NCBI RefSeq assembly: GCF_018812025.1
Contig: NC_063049.1
Location: 8,445,037 to 8,509,036, forward strand
Origin: Megalobrama amblycephala
Taxonomy: Eukaryota > Chordata > Actinopteri > Cypriniformes > Xenocyprididae
DNA length: 64,000 nucleotides
Reading direction: 5' to 3'
Shown: positions 37,800-50,691 of the stretch, piece by piece
How positions within the stretch are numbered: the stretch's first letter is position 1
How the letters are laid out: each line of letters opens with the position of its first letter
Program-made: the position numbers and the translations under genes
The notes under the pieces: model-generated
What the model saw: only the letters and a program-made list of their open reading frames with translations
What the model was told of the DNA's origin: nothing
Databases searched by the model: none

Positions 37800-38680
37800 C
37801 CTGAAGCCATGCAATAGCTTTGTATGAAGAACAGTCTGAAATATTTGTCAAAAGACACTTAAAATCATCCCCTCTCAAATCTCATTTGAACATGACACAA
37901 TTGGTGTGACAGTTTTGAAGGTTATCGGTCACTGTATTTTTTTTACACTTTTCAGTTTTTTTTTTGTTTTTTTTTTTTTTTTGCATAAAATCATATTTCT
38001 GTGGTGTGGAGCATGGAGAACATCCTATGCCTTCTAGTCAGTCAGTGCTGACATGAGCAGGAAACTGATGGATATGCCCTCACATTACTCTCAGAATGTA
38101 AAGAATGCTACAGAATGCTTATGTACGCTGAATATTAAGGTGAATATGTAGATGAGAGTCCTAATTGAAAGCAGAGGATCAATACTTACGCCCACAGCAG
38201 CGAACACACTCCTCTTTACCCTCAATCATGTGCCAGTCATTCATCTCTGGGTTAACCTCACGCCACACTAAAAACTAAGAGAGATTATCGTCTCTGTGCA
38301 GTGCATCCCAGTATCCAGTACAGAGGAATGAGAAACACAAGGGATGTCAAACTTTTGATGAAGAGCCATGAACAGATGTAATTCCTATATTTAAGAAATG
38401 AAAACCAGTCAAGCAGTGCTTCAATTTAGTCATTGTTACAATTCAGCACAATTTCTGCACGTTTGTGTCAAATTGTTTTTTGCATATCTTCATCTCATCT
38501 TGTGCAAATCTATTGCGCTACAAACGGAGATGGATGGAGTCATGCATGGCTGTTTTAGGCATCTAGAACAAATACAATAAATGTACATGAGTCTTATGCT
38601 GAATCGGAGCTCAGAGCTGTAATTTGCTCTCTTGGTTTGAGCAGGATGTCTTTTTACAAGGCCCAATATTCACCACCATC
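37800..38680. other. Unassigned, partly unique sequence
   Basis: 38020-38330 is free of repeat ends and may be conserved. There is no gene. Confidence 0.3.
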
Positions 38681-38683
38681 ACA

Positions 38684-38686
<3 letters not shown>

Positions 38687-38761
<75 letters not shown>
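38687..38761. repeat. (GT)n microsatellite
   Basis: A perfect 75-bp GT tract. The CVCVCV open frame is an artefact. Confidence 0.98.
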
Positions 38762-38764
<3 letters not shown>

Positions 38765-40322
38765 AGAAAGACTGAAGTCCAGTAATAGATTCTTACCTAC
38801 ATCACTGTATGTGTCACTGTCTTCACTGAAGAAAACTGTCTAGACTATATTTTTGTGTTTATATAGGAACCGCAGTGTAAGGAATACTGAAGAGGATGGA
38901 TGTTATTCTTTCTTCAGTCCAGTTCTGGTAAACAATAGAAAACTTTAAAAGAAAGACAAACAGAAAATACTCCTGTAAATACTAATCTTGCACAGACTAG
39001 CAGCACAATTTGAATACCATCAATGAACAGCACTATAGGGGCTTGTTCTCAGCTGTGCATGCACTGAAACTGATGCTCTCAAAATGCAAAAGTGTCCAAA
39101 TTAACAGGGTTTGTTTCTTATTCTGTGCAGCCGATGTCATAAGCATATCCACAATGAGAAAGGTGTGGATTGTGAGGGACAAAATAGATTGATAGGCTAT
39201 GTAACAAAGCAGTTTTCTTGATGCTGCTAAAAGTATCCAGAGTTAGAATTTGTTACGTTCTTCATAACTTCAAACTCACTACTTTATGCTCAACAAACAT
39301 GTAATTTTTCTAAATAAACATAACTAAATATCTCTGAAGCGAGAAATATAATTTGATTAAAAAAAAAAATTACTTTTCTGTTTTGTTTGCCAATGCATGC
39401 AAAATTCCAGATTCTCATGATTTTTATATATATTTTAAACATTTTTTTAAATTTAATTATTAATATTAAATATTGTTAAAAAATATTATTAATATTATAT
39501 AAATTAATAAAGACTTTTATGGCCTTCTAGAGTTTACTGAGGCACCCAATCAACAGTAATATATTTAGAAGGTTGAAGCTGTAATTGAATGTAATATGTT
39601 TATTAGAAAAACAAGAAACTTCAAAATTACTACAACAGAAAAACTGTATGAACTGTTGCTGTGTGTGTGCAGGGCTTGGCTATCCTTTGGCCAAATGCCT
39701 TCACTAATATAGTAAAACAACATGGCGACCAAATATATAGCCTACTACATATGACAGGATGTAGACAAAGCTAATATTGAATAGCATGCCTTTCAAGAAA
39801 AAAAAGCTTACCTGTGGCAGTACCATGGTTGTGATTTCAACATAATGGCTACATGTCATTGAAGGCTTTCAGTTTTTTGCCTGAAGTACAAACACTAGCT
39901 GCATGAACTTCATCGCTTCTTCATTAACATATTTACAGACATATCGCTTGATACTAAGTGATATAAATATTATAATTCATCTTTATTTGGAGTACTTCTA
40001 TATTGCACAGTTTCTTAATATTAAGGCTAAAATCTGTTTTAATATAACTATTTGTAAGGATAGTATGATCAATGTAAAATATCAGTCTTTAAATGCAAGA
40101 TATTTAAAGTGTACCAAAAGTATAATTGCAATAGTTCCACTTTAGCACAATCAGATATACTTCAGCATATCTTTAGTTGGACCACAGCACTATAACTAAA
40201 GTACATTAAGTAGAAAATTAGCCTAGTTGTTCCAATTTTGCAGACTTTAAGTAGCCTATATAATTTTAGTATACCAAAAGTACAATTGAAGGTTATGTAT
40301 ATTAAGCACATAAATATGTACA
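38762..40322. other. Unassigned AT-rich sequence
   Basis: Non-coding. No convincing terminal repeats or genes. Confidence 0.4.
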
Positions 40323-41262
40323 CACTCTTAAAAATAAAGGTTCTTTACTGGCATCTATGGTTCCATGAAGAACCTTTAACAGCCATGGAAACTTTCCATT
40401 CCACAAAAGGTTCTTTACAGTGGAAAAAGGTTCTTTGGATTTTTAAAGGTCCCGTTTTTCATGGTTTTTTTGAAGCTTTGATTGTGTTTATAGTGTGCAA
40501 TATAACATGTGTTCATGTTTCGCGTGTAAAAAAAAACACAGTATTTTTCACATAATTTACTTATCTGTATACCGCTGTTTCCACTGTCATAAAAACGGGC
40601 TGATGACTTCCTTGTTCTATGAAGTCCCTCCTTCAGAAATACGTAACGAGTTCTGATTGTGCCAGCGGTTCCTGTGTTGTGATTCGACAGCAGCTTAGCG
40701 CTCCTTGCCCGGAAAGGTCACGCCTCTTACCATAACGGGGAGATGCATGCGCTCAGTGTTATTGTAAACATGTCTTTAATTTTACCCTATCAATTTGAGC
40801 CGGAATCAGACCCGGTGATTGGACTGCGGGATGAAAATAACAGCGTTTCGACGACATGGCGACAAACACACTCTACAAACGCAACTCTTGTGGATTCCTG
40901 TGGGCGGAGGTTAGTCAAAAAACTGTTTTAGTGACGTCATTAAAGAAGGAAGTAGAGGGATGTAGTCCAAACTGGCCGTTCGATGTAGGCGACTTCTGTT
41001 AAATAAAATATCTCGCTTGGCATTGAACTTTGAGCTTTAAAATTTTACAGATTTTATTTATACTCTAACAACAACATTACACACTAACTAAAGTTTAAAA
41101 CATGGGATCACGAAGAACGGGACCTTTAAAATGTTCTTTATACTAAGAAAAATATGGTTCTTTTAAGAACTGATCCCTGAAAGGTTCTTTGGGAAACAAA
41201 AATGGTTCTTTCTATGGCATCACTGTGAAAAGCCCCTTTTGGAAGCTATATTTTTAACAGTG
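40323..41262 (+). mobile_element. GGTTCTT MITE interrupted by a TTAA element
   Basis: Termini CACTCTTAAAAATAAAGGTT and TTTTTAACAGTG. The MITE sequence stops at 40446 and resumes at 41126 with AAATGTTCTTTATACTAAG, so its two halves rejoin cleanly around the nested element. Confidence 0.85.
40447..41125. mobile_element. Nested TTAA-flanked element, AGGTCCCGTTTTTC ends
   Basis: Ends AGGTCCCGTTTTTC and, inverted, AGGTCCCGTTC, with TTAA on both sides (40443-40446 and 41126-41129). It has no transposase frame. Confidence 0.85.
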
Positions 41263-41739
41263 TAAATGTATTTGTAGTATACTTAACATAAAATAAATGT
41301 ATTTCAAATACATTTTGGTACATTTATCTTTCACTAGGGTTAACTTGTGGTAATCATAGTCCTTATTTAGCAAGACGTAAACCGCTTAAAAATTCACGTT
41401 TGTGACTTTTTATGGATTAGAGATAAAAATGTGTTTCTATGCATTAAGAGTTCAACTTTATTTAAGAACCTCTTTTTAAAATTCTGTCATCTGTTGACAT
41501 TGTTCCGATCAAATTTGTTTCCAAACCATGGTCAGGAACATGCATATTGCACTTTTTATAGGCTATACATATACATTACACACTTCCATCACAAATCTCA
41601 TGCTTTACATTTCTGCTATTCAAACTATTGCGATTGATTTATAGCCTTTTTTTTTCTTTTTTAGAAATGTTATTCAACTTCTATCCATTTAAGTGAAATA
41701 ATCTATGGCAGCAATCTAGCAACAGACATTTTGTAAAAT
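41263..41739. other. Unassigned sequence
   Basis: AT-rich, non-coding. Confidence 0.4.
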
Positions 41740-42990
41740 CTATTTGCAATCATTTTAGATGAAGCCCCGGCCGTTTGTCTTGGGAGAGGAGAGGAGTAAA
41801 GGATAATTGTCTGTAGTCCAGTAAAACCCAGCATAACTGCCACCACACTTGAGTGAGCTTACAGCCGGCAGCTCCCAGGGCCTGGGGAAGATAGAGCAGT
41901 TAATGTTCCCTTTTATTTTAGAGGATGTGTCACTTGTATCTCAGATTTATACCATGATACAGCAATTTCGTCCAAACAGATGGATAATAGTGTCAACGAG
42001 AGGAGAAGGGAGAAGACGGCGTTTCTTTTATCGAGTTTAGCGCAGATTGTTTGGAGGAGACGATCCAGGCCGTTCTCTCTTTCCCTCTTAATCTCCCTAA
42101 TCTCAGCGGCATTAAGCTTGATCATTTTTGTTTGAAGGAGCAGAACGTGGCGGTAATGGCGTCCTAATAGCCAGCGCTGGGGACACAAATCCGCCGGCCC
42201 TGTTTTCTGCTGTGCCTCCATAAGCACCCCTGATTTATTGCTCTCTTTATGACAGAGAGGAAAATGATGTGCTGCAGGTATATATCAGCGCAGAAAAGGA
42301 AATTGAACGCAGATATCATCTTGTCAGATGGTTAATGCTCTTCCCCCTGTCACATTCAATAGCACCAATTTGGAGAATCCTGCAGAGGTAAAAAGAAGAC
42401 AATTAACAATGACAGAGTGGTAATGGATGAGCCCATAAAATGAGGCTGCGGGCTGCAGGATGCTTTGTATGATTTCCACATGAGATAGAGCCACGGGTAC
42501 ATGCTAGCTACCCCGGCATTAACTCGGGCCCCCCCCCCCTCTCGCCCCCGTCGGCGTGAAAACAGACCGTATATCGCTGGTGAAAGGGTCATGGGATGCA
42601 GTCGCTCTCCTCTGAAGGCACTGCGTTGCACGTTGCTTCACGCGAAAGCTATGTAATTACCATAATTATCGAGCACTTGTGGGAATCAGTGGGTTTGGTA
42701 AGTCTATTTGCCGTTACATCGATTTCCAATGGCGTATCACCTAAAACATCAACTCGCCGTAAATCCATGTGTCAGATGTTATGGGATGGATCTAGTATGA
42801 GGGCTAAATTATATGAAGGTCAGGCAGTATTTTAACTCCCACTTTGAGGCTGCAACAGACTGCAAACTGCCGTATCATTTTAGTTCCTCTTCTTAAATGC
42901 TCTGCAATCTTGTTTCATTTTTGAACAGCAAAATGGTGCCTTCTGTTAGCAATGCTCAATGCTAGCAAAATATGCAACACACTATTTAAT
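41740..42990. promoter_or_regulatory. Candidate conserved non-coding cluster 7
   Basis: About 1.2 kb repeat-poor, best at 42040-42500. It includes CTGATTTATTGC, GACAATTAACAATGAC and GGCGGTAATGGCG words. Frames up to 104 codons on the minus strand have no domain. Developmental enhancer role is inferred. Confidence 0.5.
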
Positions 42991-42999
42991 TCCTATGAA

Positions 43000-43889
43000 T
43001 CCAAATGAAAATTGTCCCATAGTTTACTCACCCTCAAGCCTGCCAAGGTGTATATGACTATCTTCTTTCAGACAAATATAATCGGAGATGTATTTAAAAG
43101 TATCTTGGCTCTTCCAAACTTTATAATGGTAGTGAATGGAGAGCCCAATTTTGAAGCCAAAAAAAGCACATCCATCCATCATAAATATAATCCATACGGC
43201 TCCAGGGGGTTAATAAAGGCCTTCTGAAGTGAAGCAATGTCATTTTGTAAGAAAAATATCCATATTTTAAACTACATAAAGTAAAATAACTAGCTTCCGG
43301 CAGATTTGCGCGACAAGAGTAACCCGTGACGTGATGTATGACGTAGGATGTAGGAGTATCGCAAGCTTCGACGCCTCTCGTGGTTCAAACAAATAGGGCT
43401 GGACAACAAACTCAAGCTACTCTTCTCTTATATCGAAATCCTCTGACATTTCTCTCTAAAAATTCTCTTTTTAGACTTCTGATTCATAACCGTTGTTTTG
43501 TTTTGCTCAATCCTCTGCGCTTCCGCGTTTGTCAATGCGCATGCGTCAGGTCAGAGGTCACTATTCCACTGCAAATCAATGCGTACGGCCATCTGCCGGA
43601 AGCTAGTTATTATAGTCAACAACGTTTTAAATATGGATATTTTCTTACAAAAACCCATATCTTCGCTTCAGAAGGCCTTTATTAACCCCTGGAGCCATAT
43701 GGATTATTTTTATGATGGATGGATGCATGTTTTTGGACTCCAAAATCGCGCCCCCCAAGCTTGGAAGAGCCATGATATTTTTAAAAATATCTCAGATTGC
43801 GCTCGTCTGAAAGTCATATACACCTGGGATGGCTTGAGGGTGAGTAAATCATGGGATAATTTACATTTTTGGGTCAACTAACCATTTAA
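43000..43889. mobile_element. Foldback element related to 31756-32509
   Basis: Palindromic arms: CTCACCCTCAAGCC (43028) faces GGCTTGAGGGTGAG (43831), and CCATACGGCTCCAGGGGGTT (43191) faces AACCCCTGGAGCCATATGG. Frames inside (up to 127 codons) are fortuitous. Confidence 0.88.
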
Positions 43890-44867
43890 GGTAATTTCTT
43901 GCATTTATAAAAATGAGTTTTGCATGTGTATTGCAAAGAAAAAGTAAGGTGTTTATAGCAAGCATATTGATTCCACATTAAACAACGGTAAATATGTCAT
44001 CAGACCTCAGAATGGACTGCATTTTAGTGCCTTCAAAATAATGTCTCTTTTTCTGAGTCAAGTCTGAAAGTACTTTCTCACAATTTGGAGGCCAAAATTT
44101 GAGAGTTTTCCATTGAAAACCCCACATTGGTTTATCAGAATGGAAAGGTCAAGCTACTTCTACATGTGAGGCGACAGTGTCAGTCATCTCTAAATATATG
44201 ATGGTAAGTTAGAAGCACTCGTAGATCTAGATTGTCAGAGTTAAAGTAAAAAATGTGCCCTTTCAGAGGTGAAAAATGCTGAAGAACATTGCGAGCGATG
44301 ATAGGCCTGGCATTTCTCTGTACCATGATGCCTCTAAAAATGTTTTAGAAGAGTCTCCATTTGAGCTCCAGCGAGGTTTAATGACTTTTCTGCTCCAGAG
44401 AAGCTTATTGTTCCTGTCTAACAATTTACGGCAGGCTCCAGTGCGCCGGGGATGGAGGGCGAAATGTGTTTTGTGATTTAAATGGTAATTCCGTTCAAAT
44501 CAACATATTTTTGGCACCTCATGACCTTTTCGTGAAATGAATTCATGCCACTCAACTTTGTCTTGTGGCATTTAAGAATCACAGAGCCAAAAGCTAATTG
44601 CCAGAATTCAACTGCTCATGGAGCGTCTCGTTGTTCGGGCCATGGCGCCGCACCCGATGCCATTCTTTAATTTGATTTTAATGTGTCCCTCACGCCGATG
44701 GCGGCATGATGACTTTGATAATGATACAGTTGTCATCATCCCACAGTGAACTCTAATACCAGGACATGTTAATTGCTTTTGTGACATTCAACTCATTATG
44801 GTCCGTATCATCCTTCGCGCCCTCCTTATGAGGAAACAGCGAGGGTCTAAACTGCAAGCCACACTTA
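43890..44867. promoter_or_regulatory. Candidate conserved non-coding cluster 8
   Basis: Repeat-free from about 44030. TTTAATTTGATTTTAATG, AAAGCTAATTGCC and GTTAATTGC cores cluster at 44590-44780. No coding signal. Regulatory role is inferred. Confidence 0.5.
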
Positions 44868-47548
44868 CACTCCAAAAAATCTTGGGTTATTTTTTCTACC
44901 CAAGTCCTGGGTTGAGCCTTTTTTTGGGAGGTTATTTTTCCAGTGTTTTGGTAGTTTTTGTGTACCCATACCCAGGGTTAAACGTAACAACCCAGTGTTT
45001 GGGTAGTTTTTGTGTTACCTAGCTCCTGGGTCAGACATAACAACCCATTGTTTGGGTAGTTTTTGTGTTACTCTGATCTTGGGTCAGACGTAACAACCCA
45101 GTGTTTGGGTAGTTTTTGTGTTATCCAGCTCCTGGGTCAGACATAACAACCCAGTGTTTGGGTAGTTTTTGTGTTACTCTGATCTTGGGTCAGACGTAAC
45201 AACCCAGTGTTTGGGTAGTTTTTGTGTTATCCAGCTCCTGGGTCAGACATAACAACCCATTGTTTGGGTAGTTTTTGTGTTACTCTGATCTTGGGTCAGA
45301 CGTAACAACCCAGTGTTTGGGTAGTTTTTGTGTTACTCTGATCTTGGGTCAGACGTAACAACCCAGTGTTTGGGTAGTTTTTGTGTTATCCAGCTCCTGG
45401 GTCAGACATAACAACCCAGTGTTTGGGTAGTTTTTGTGTTACTCTGATCTTGGGTCAGACGTAACAACCCAGTGTTTGGGTAGTTTTTGTGTTACCCCGA
45501 TCTTGGTTCAGAAATAACAACCCAGTGTTTGGGTAGTTTTTGTGTTACCTAGCTCCTGGGTCAGACATAACAACCCATTGTTTGGGTAGTTTTTGTGTTA
45601 CTCTGATCTTGGGTCAGACGTAACAACCCAGTGTTTGGGTAGTTTTTGTGTTATCCAGCTCCTGGGTCAGACATAACAACCCAGTGTTTGGGTAGTTTTT
45701 GTGTTACCTCGATCTTGGTTCAGACATAACAACCCAGTGTTTGGGTAGTTTTTGTGTTACCCAGCTCCTGGGTCAGACGTAACAACCTAGTGTTTGAGTA
45801 GTTTTTGTGTTACCAAGCTCCTGGGTCAGACGTAACAACCCAGTGTTTGGGTAGTTTTTGTGTTACCCCGATCTTGGTTCAGACATAACAACCCAGTGTT
45901 TGGGTAGTTTTTGTGTTACCCAGCTCCTGGGTCAGACGTAACAACCTAGTGTTTGAGTAGTTTTTGTGTTACCCCGATCCTGGGTCAAACATAACAACCC
46001 AGTGTTTGGGTAGTTTTTGTGTTACCCAGCTCCTGGGTCAGACGTAAAAACCTAGTGTTTGGGTAGTTTTTGTGTTACCCTGATCCTGGGTCAGTCGTAA
46101 CAACCCAGTGTTTGGGTAGTTTTTGTGTTACCCAGCTCCTGGGTCAGATGTAACAACCCAGTGTTTGGGTAGTTTTTGTGTTACCCAGCTCCTGGGTCAG
46201 ACGTAACAACCTAGTGTTTGGGTAGTTTTTGTGTTACCCCGATCCTTGGTCAGTCGTAACAACCCAGTGTTTGGGTAGTTTTTGTGTTACCCAGCTCCTG
46301 GGTCAGACATAACAACCTAGTGTTTGGGTAGTTTTTGTGTTACCCAGCTCCTGGGTCAGACGTAACAACCTAGTGTTTGGGTAGTTTTTGTGTTACCCTG
46401 ATCCTGGGTCGGATGTAACAACCCAGTGTTTGGGTAGTTTTTGTGTTACCCCGATCTTGGGTCAGATGTAACAACCCAGTGTTTGGGTAGTTTTTGTGTT
46501 ACCCCGATCTTGGGTCAGATGTAACAACCCAGTGTTTGGGTAGTTTTTGTGTTACCCAGCTCCTGGGTCAGACGTAACAACCCAGTGTTTGGGTAGTTTT
46601 TGTGTTACCCCGATCTTGGTTCAGACGTAACAACCCAGGGATTGGGTAGATTTTGTGTTACCCTGATCTTGGTTCAGACGTAACAACCCAGTGTTTGGGT
46701 AGTTTTTGTGTTACCCCGATCTTGGTTCAGACATAACAACCCAGGGATTGGGTAGATTTTGTGTTACCCTGATCTTGGTTCAGACATAACAACCCAGGGA
46801 TTGGGTAGATTTTGTGTTACCCAGCTCCTGGGTCAGATGTAATAACTCAGTGTTTGGGTAGTTTTTGTGTTACCCAGATCCTGGGTCAGACATGACATAA
46901 TCCAAAAAAGTGACAAAAAAGTGATGTGAGTCACCTAAATGAGTGTTGCAGTCTTTCCGCGTGATGAAAAATGCCTTGAATAAAATTCTATGATTTTAAT
47001 AAAAAAGATACAGAATATAAACACTTAGGATATTAAAATGTGTTCTCAGAATTGTACAGTGATTATTTTTGGACAGGTTATAAAGTCAGTCACAGCATTT
47101 TTCGGCTACGAGTGAAACGCAGGCGGCGGTCTGAAGTTATCAGTTCCCCCGCCGAACGCGAGCCATCTCCGGCACGAGATCCAGCGCTGTTTCCATGGAA
47201 ACAGGATAACAGAGACTGGTTGATTACACTTGAATTTTTACTTCTAATATTTGTTAAACAAGCTTAAATGTAGTTAATATGTATTAAAAGCGGTATAAAA
47301 TATGCTATACTATAAAATATGATAGAAAATAAAGGAATTATCATGCAAACCAGTGGCTGCGTGGAGTATTTAAAAAAAGTTTAGAGGATTTAAGTTAATC
47401 CGTAAACACTGAATCAACCAATTATGCTGGATTAAATAAATGACCCAATTTGCTGGGAAAAATTAACCTAACATGTGTTCTGTCCTAAATTTACCCAGCC
47501 CAAAACAACCCAAATTGGGTTGGTTTTAACCCAGTGTTTTTTAGAGTG
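44868..47548. mobile_element. CACT-ended MITE expanded by an internal minisatellite, copy 5
   Basis: The left end CACTCCAAAAAATCTTGGGT and the inverted right end CACTCTAAAAAACACTGGGT are those of the family at 4650, 28454 and 37294. The 53-bp tandem array at 44941-46894 lies within. Sequence at 46895-47440 is unrelated filler, then CCCAAATTGGGTTGG returns at the right end. Confidence 0.75.
44941..46894. repeat. Minisatellite, about 37 copies of a 53-bp unit
   Basis: The unit contains AACAACCCAGTGTTTGGGTA, GTTTTTGTGTTAC and CTCCTGGGTCAGAC. Alternative unit ends (CAGCTCCTGG, CTGATCTTGG, CCGATCTTGG) form local blocks. Each unit carries an imperfect AACCC...GGGT inverted pair matching the host MITE arms, suggesting the array arose from its subterminal repeats. 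Confidence 0.97.
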
Positions 47549-47559
47549 CAGTTTTGTAT

Positions 47560-49340
47560 GGTATCTGCAAGAAGGAACATAACAAGTCTTCTTTTAAGAG
47601 GATTTTGAAGCGCTCACCCCAAAGGGCAGTAAATGGAAAAGTGACATGGCTCGTGCTCTTGTCTATTTAACTTATTCAGTTCTTCTGTTATATATATTCT
47701 GCCTGGAACAGCGAGGTTATTTTCCTCCAGGGTTCACAAGGCCAAGCTCTTTCATTTCAACAGAAAATTGTTTCTTAGGATTTCAATCTTTGGCTGCTCG
47801 ATATGACAAAACACAATATCAAGAACACTTATGTTTCTTATCTGCCATATTTTCAGGGAATAAATAAAAGATCAGTGTAAATCTGAGTCGAGAGACGTGC
47901 GAGGTGAATCGGAGAGGGTCGTACTCCGAGAATGCCGGTTTGGCCCGACAGGACCGGGTCGGAATTACCTCTGCTCAGCAAACCAGCGGCTCGTTTGTCA
48001 TCCTTGAAAATCAATTAGTAGGTCGCTGATAGCAGAGAGCAGATGGAATCTCCTTCCTGTGTGGAGCAGAGCAGAAAATATGCATCCTTCACTATCTTTT
48101 CTCTCCACGAATATATAGGGATTCTCTACACAACCAGCTGTGGTATGAAGCAGGCCTCTGATGAAAAGAGAGTGGACTGCACAGCATCTCTTGAAAAGCT
48201 TTGTTGTTCCGAAACACCAAATATTTCCCCTCTTAATTTCACACAACATCCATATGACTATTTTGAGGGCGTATTATTCTTAACTGAACAGATGTGTCAA
48301 GCGAGGGAGAGATGGTAAGAAAAAATGAGTTTGAAGTACTGGAAAAGTGAATCTTTCTACGAGTGAAAGTGAGGCGAATATCAAGATGGATTCATATCTA
48401 ATCACTCCATCTGCCTGAGAGAAGTCCTCAATAAAAAAGCGATTGTGCCGCAAACATGAAAAAGCGTCTTTGAGCGCGCAGCTCGCAAACTCTTTAAATG
48501 GATGGGAATTCAAAACACACAAAATGATTTTACTGACAGTGCACTAGCAAAGATGTCAAAGAAAATAAATGTCGTCTTTCGCAGCATGATGTAGTGAGGA
48601 GTTTGACTCCGAAATGAAACGGGGGGTGGGCTACTGAGCGCCCACCTCACAAGTAATTCACCAACACTTGATCTACATCATATTTGCTGGGAAAGGTTCA
48701 AATGTCCTATTGACGGGTTATTTTTTCTGGAGCGCCAGGGTGCTGTCAGAGGTCAGAGAGAGGCGCGGTGTATGGGAATCAGGTGCCACTGTCCTGCTGA
48801 CAGTGATGCATTGCTGCGCTCAGGGGGTCACGTATCTGTAAACATGCATTATAAAATCCCAAAGACAAATGCGAGAGACTGACCTGAGAGAGGGAATGTG
48901 CGCGTGTCAAGGGGCAGAGATAGCGCTCTTGTTGCAAATGAAGAGGGTCAAGTAATCAAGCTCAGTTGGGCTTGTGTGTCACTTCCATTATCTAATACTG
49001 TCTGAAATGATCAATGAGCTAAAATAAAATGATCACAAGCTAAAATAGGCTCCCTAATGAAAATGGACTGTGTTTTAACACATTCTTCTCAATGTCTCAC
49101 CGTGTCAGAGCGGACGGGCCACGGGCAGGGCGATACCGCGGGCCGCTAACAGCCTATTTCAGCCGAGCACACGCAGATGCTCTCTCACGCTCACTTGAGC
49201 AGGGTCACTTAACCATTCAAGTGGCATATCCACTGACCGGCAATCTCTCCACACAAATAACACTGGCTACAACCAATAACTACACATTTCTACCTGCGTA
49301 ACCATGACCCCTTTACTCCCAACTCCAGAACAACGCCAGA
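47560..49340. promoter_or_regulatory. Candidate conserved non-coding cluster 9
   Basis: About 1.8 kb without MITE ends or microsatellites; GC-balanced and non-coding. AAATCAATTAGTAGG at 48007 and AAGCGATTGTGCCGC are examples of unique, motif-like words. It is the last such block before the lunapark 3' end, about 3 kb away. Regulatory role is inferred. Confidence 0.5.
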
Positions 49341-49349
49341 ATAATGGGT

Positions 49350-49633
49350 ATTAAAAAGTGGAAAGAAACTGAAATTTATGCAACGACAAAATCATCATTT
49401 TAAATAGGCAGCGGCTATGTGCACTACATGTAATCAGCAACAAAAAGTATTTTCTTTGCACAAAGTGTGAATAGTTGTTAGTGCAAATAGTGGCAGATAT
49501 TATTTGCACCTCAGTGTACTATATTATAAAACAGTATGCAATGAGTGTTAGGATTTCAACCCGATCAAATGCATATACTTCATCTGCTTATTTTAAGTTT
49601 TTAAACTTATGATATTAATATTTCTGAAGTCTG

Positions 49634-49665
<32 letters not shown>

Positions 49666-50690
49666 GATATAGTCAGGTGAAGGTAACATTCCAGAGCAAT
49701 TTAAGCTGTATTTTAAAGTAAATTCACAGGTTCACCTTCACTTAACTTATCAATTTTCATCTTCCTAAAATTCTCACTTGTAGAGGTCTATACTCTATAT
49801 GATTTAGGGGTATTAAATTATAGAATGGTTTATCCCATCAAAATTAGCAAAAATAAATAATAATTTTATTGCTGTCTTGTAATTGTTATTTTTTTGATGT
49901 TTATGCATAGGCTACCTTATAAGGTTTGTTTCTGGAGTACATTATTTTTGATATATGTTGTAATCAACTTGCTACATGTATTTGTAATTTAGTTTTTTCT
50001 TTAATTCTTTTAGTTTCTTTTTATTGTTGTTTAGGTGGAGACTTTAAATAAGCCCTTTTTGGGATTTCTGCCCTATATGGATTGTACTTTGTTTATTTTA
50101 TATTTGTGCAAATAAACTAAACCAAACCAAATGATAACATACTCAGTGTCAATGATTATATTTATTAAAATGGATGCTGCTTTTTTGATACATTACTTGT
50201 CCCTGTCCCTAAGTCCCTCCCCTAAACCAACTCCCAACCCTACCCATTAAACAACTTATTTATCCTACACCGTTAAATACCATTAGGCACTTTCTGTATT
50301 TCCACTTTTTGAATATTCTCTTAAAAGATACATTATGTAACTTATGTAACATAAAACACTACTAGGCTTGATATATAACCAGTTTAGATGGAAAGAACCT
50401 CAAGCTGACTAGCTGAAGATGTTACTGTAGCTTTACCCATTAATTGACACATATTTCCTTGAAAATAAATGTAAGCACAGCACTACAACCATTATGAAAT
50501 AACCCTTCACAATTATAGATAATGCTTTACAAACTCAGAGCTACATGTGGCAATTTATCTGTTAAAATACCTTATACTCACTTGTTGAGAAATAAAAATG
50601 CTATTTAGGCATCGCTTACATTAGAAACTCCTCAGTTCTCGCCATCTTCAAAAAGTCAAGCCTTATTCTCGTTTCATTACGAGCTCTGTC
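49350..50690. other. AT-rich unassigned sequence
   Basis: A poly-T run lies at 49637-49662. CCCTAAGTCCCTCCCCTAAA and related C-rich words at 50205-50250 recall the repeat at 24362-24478 in reverse. No gene. Confidence 0.45.
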
Positions 50691-50691
50691 A

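Noticed and set aside
42527..42541. C-rich run as a G-quadruplex
   Set aside because: It is a short C homopolymer with a few neighbouring C runs; too little to support a specific structure.
43498..43881. 127-codon plus frame
   Set aside because: It lies wholly within a palindromic foldback element.
44941..46894. Tandem array as a repetitive protein gene
   Set aside because: The unit is 53 bp, not a multiple of three, so no frame is maintained.
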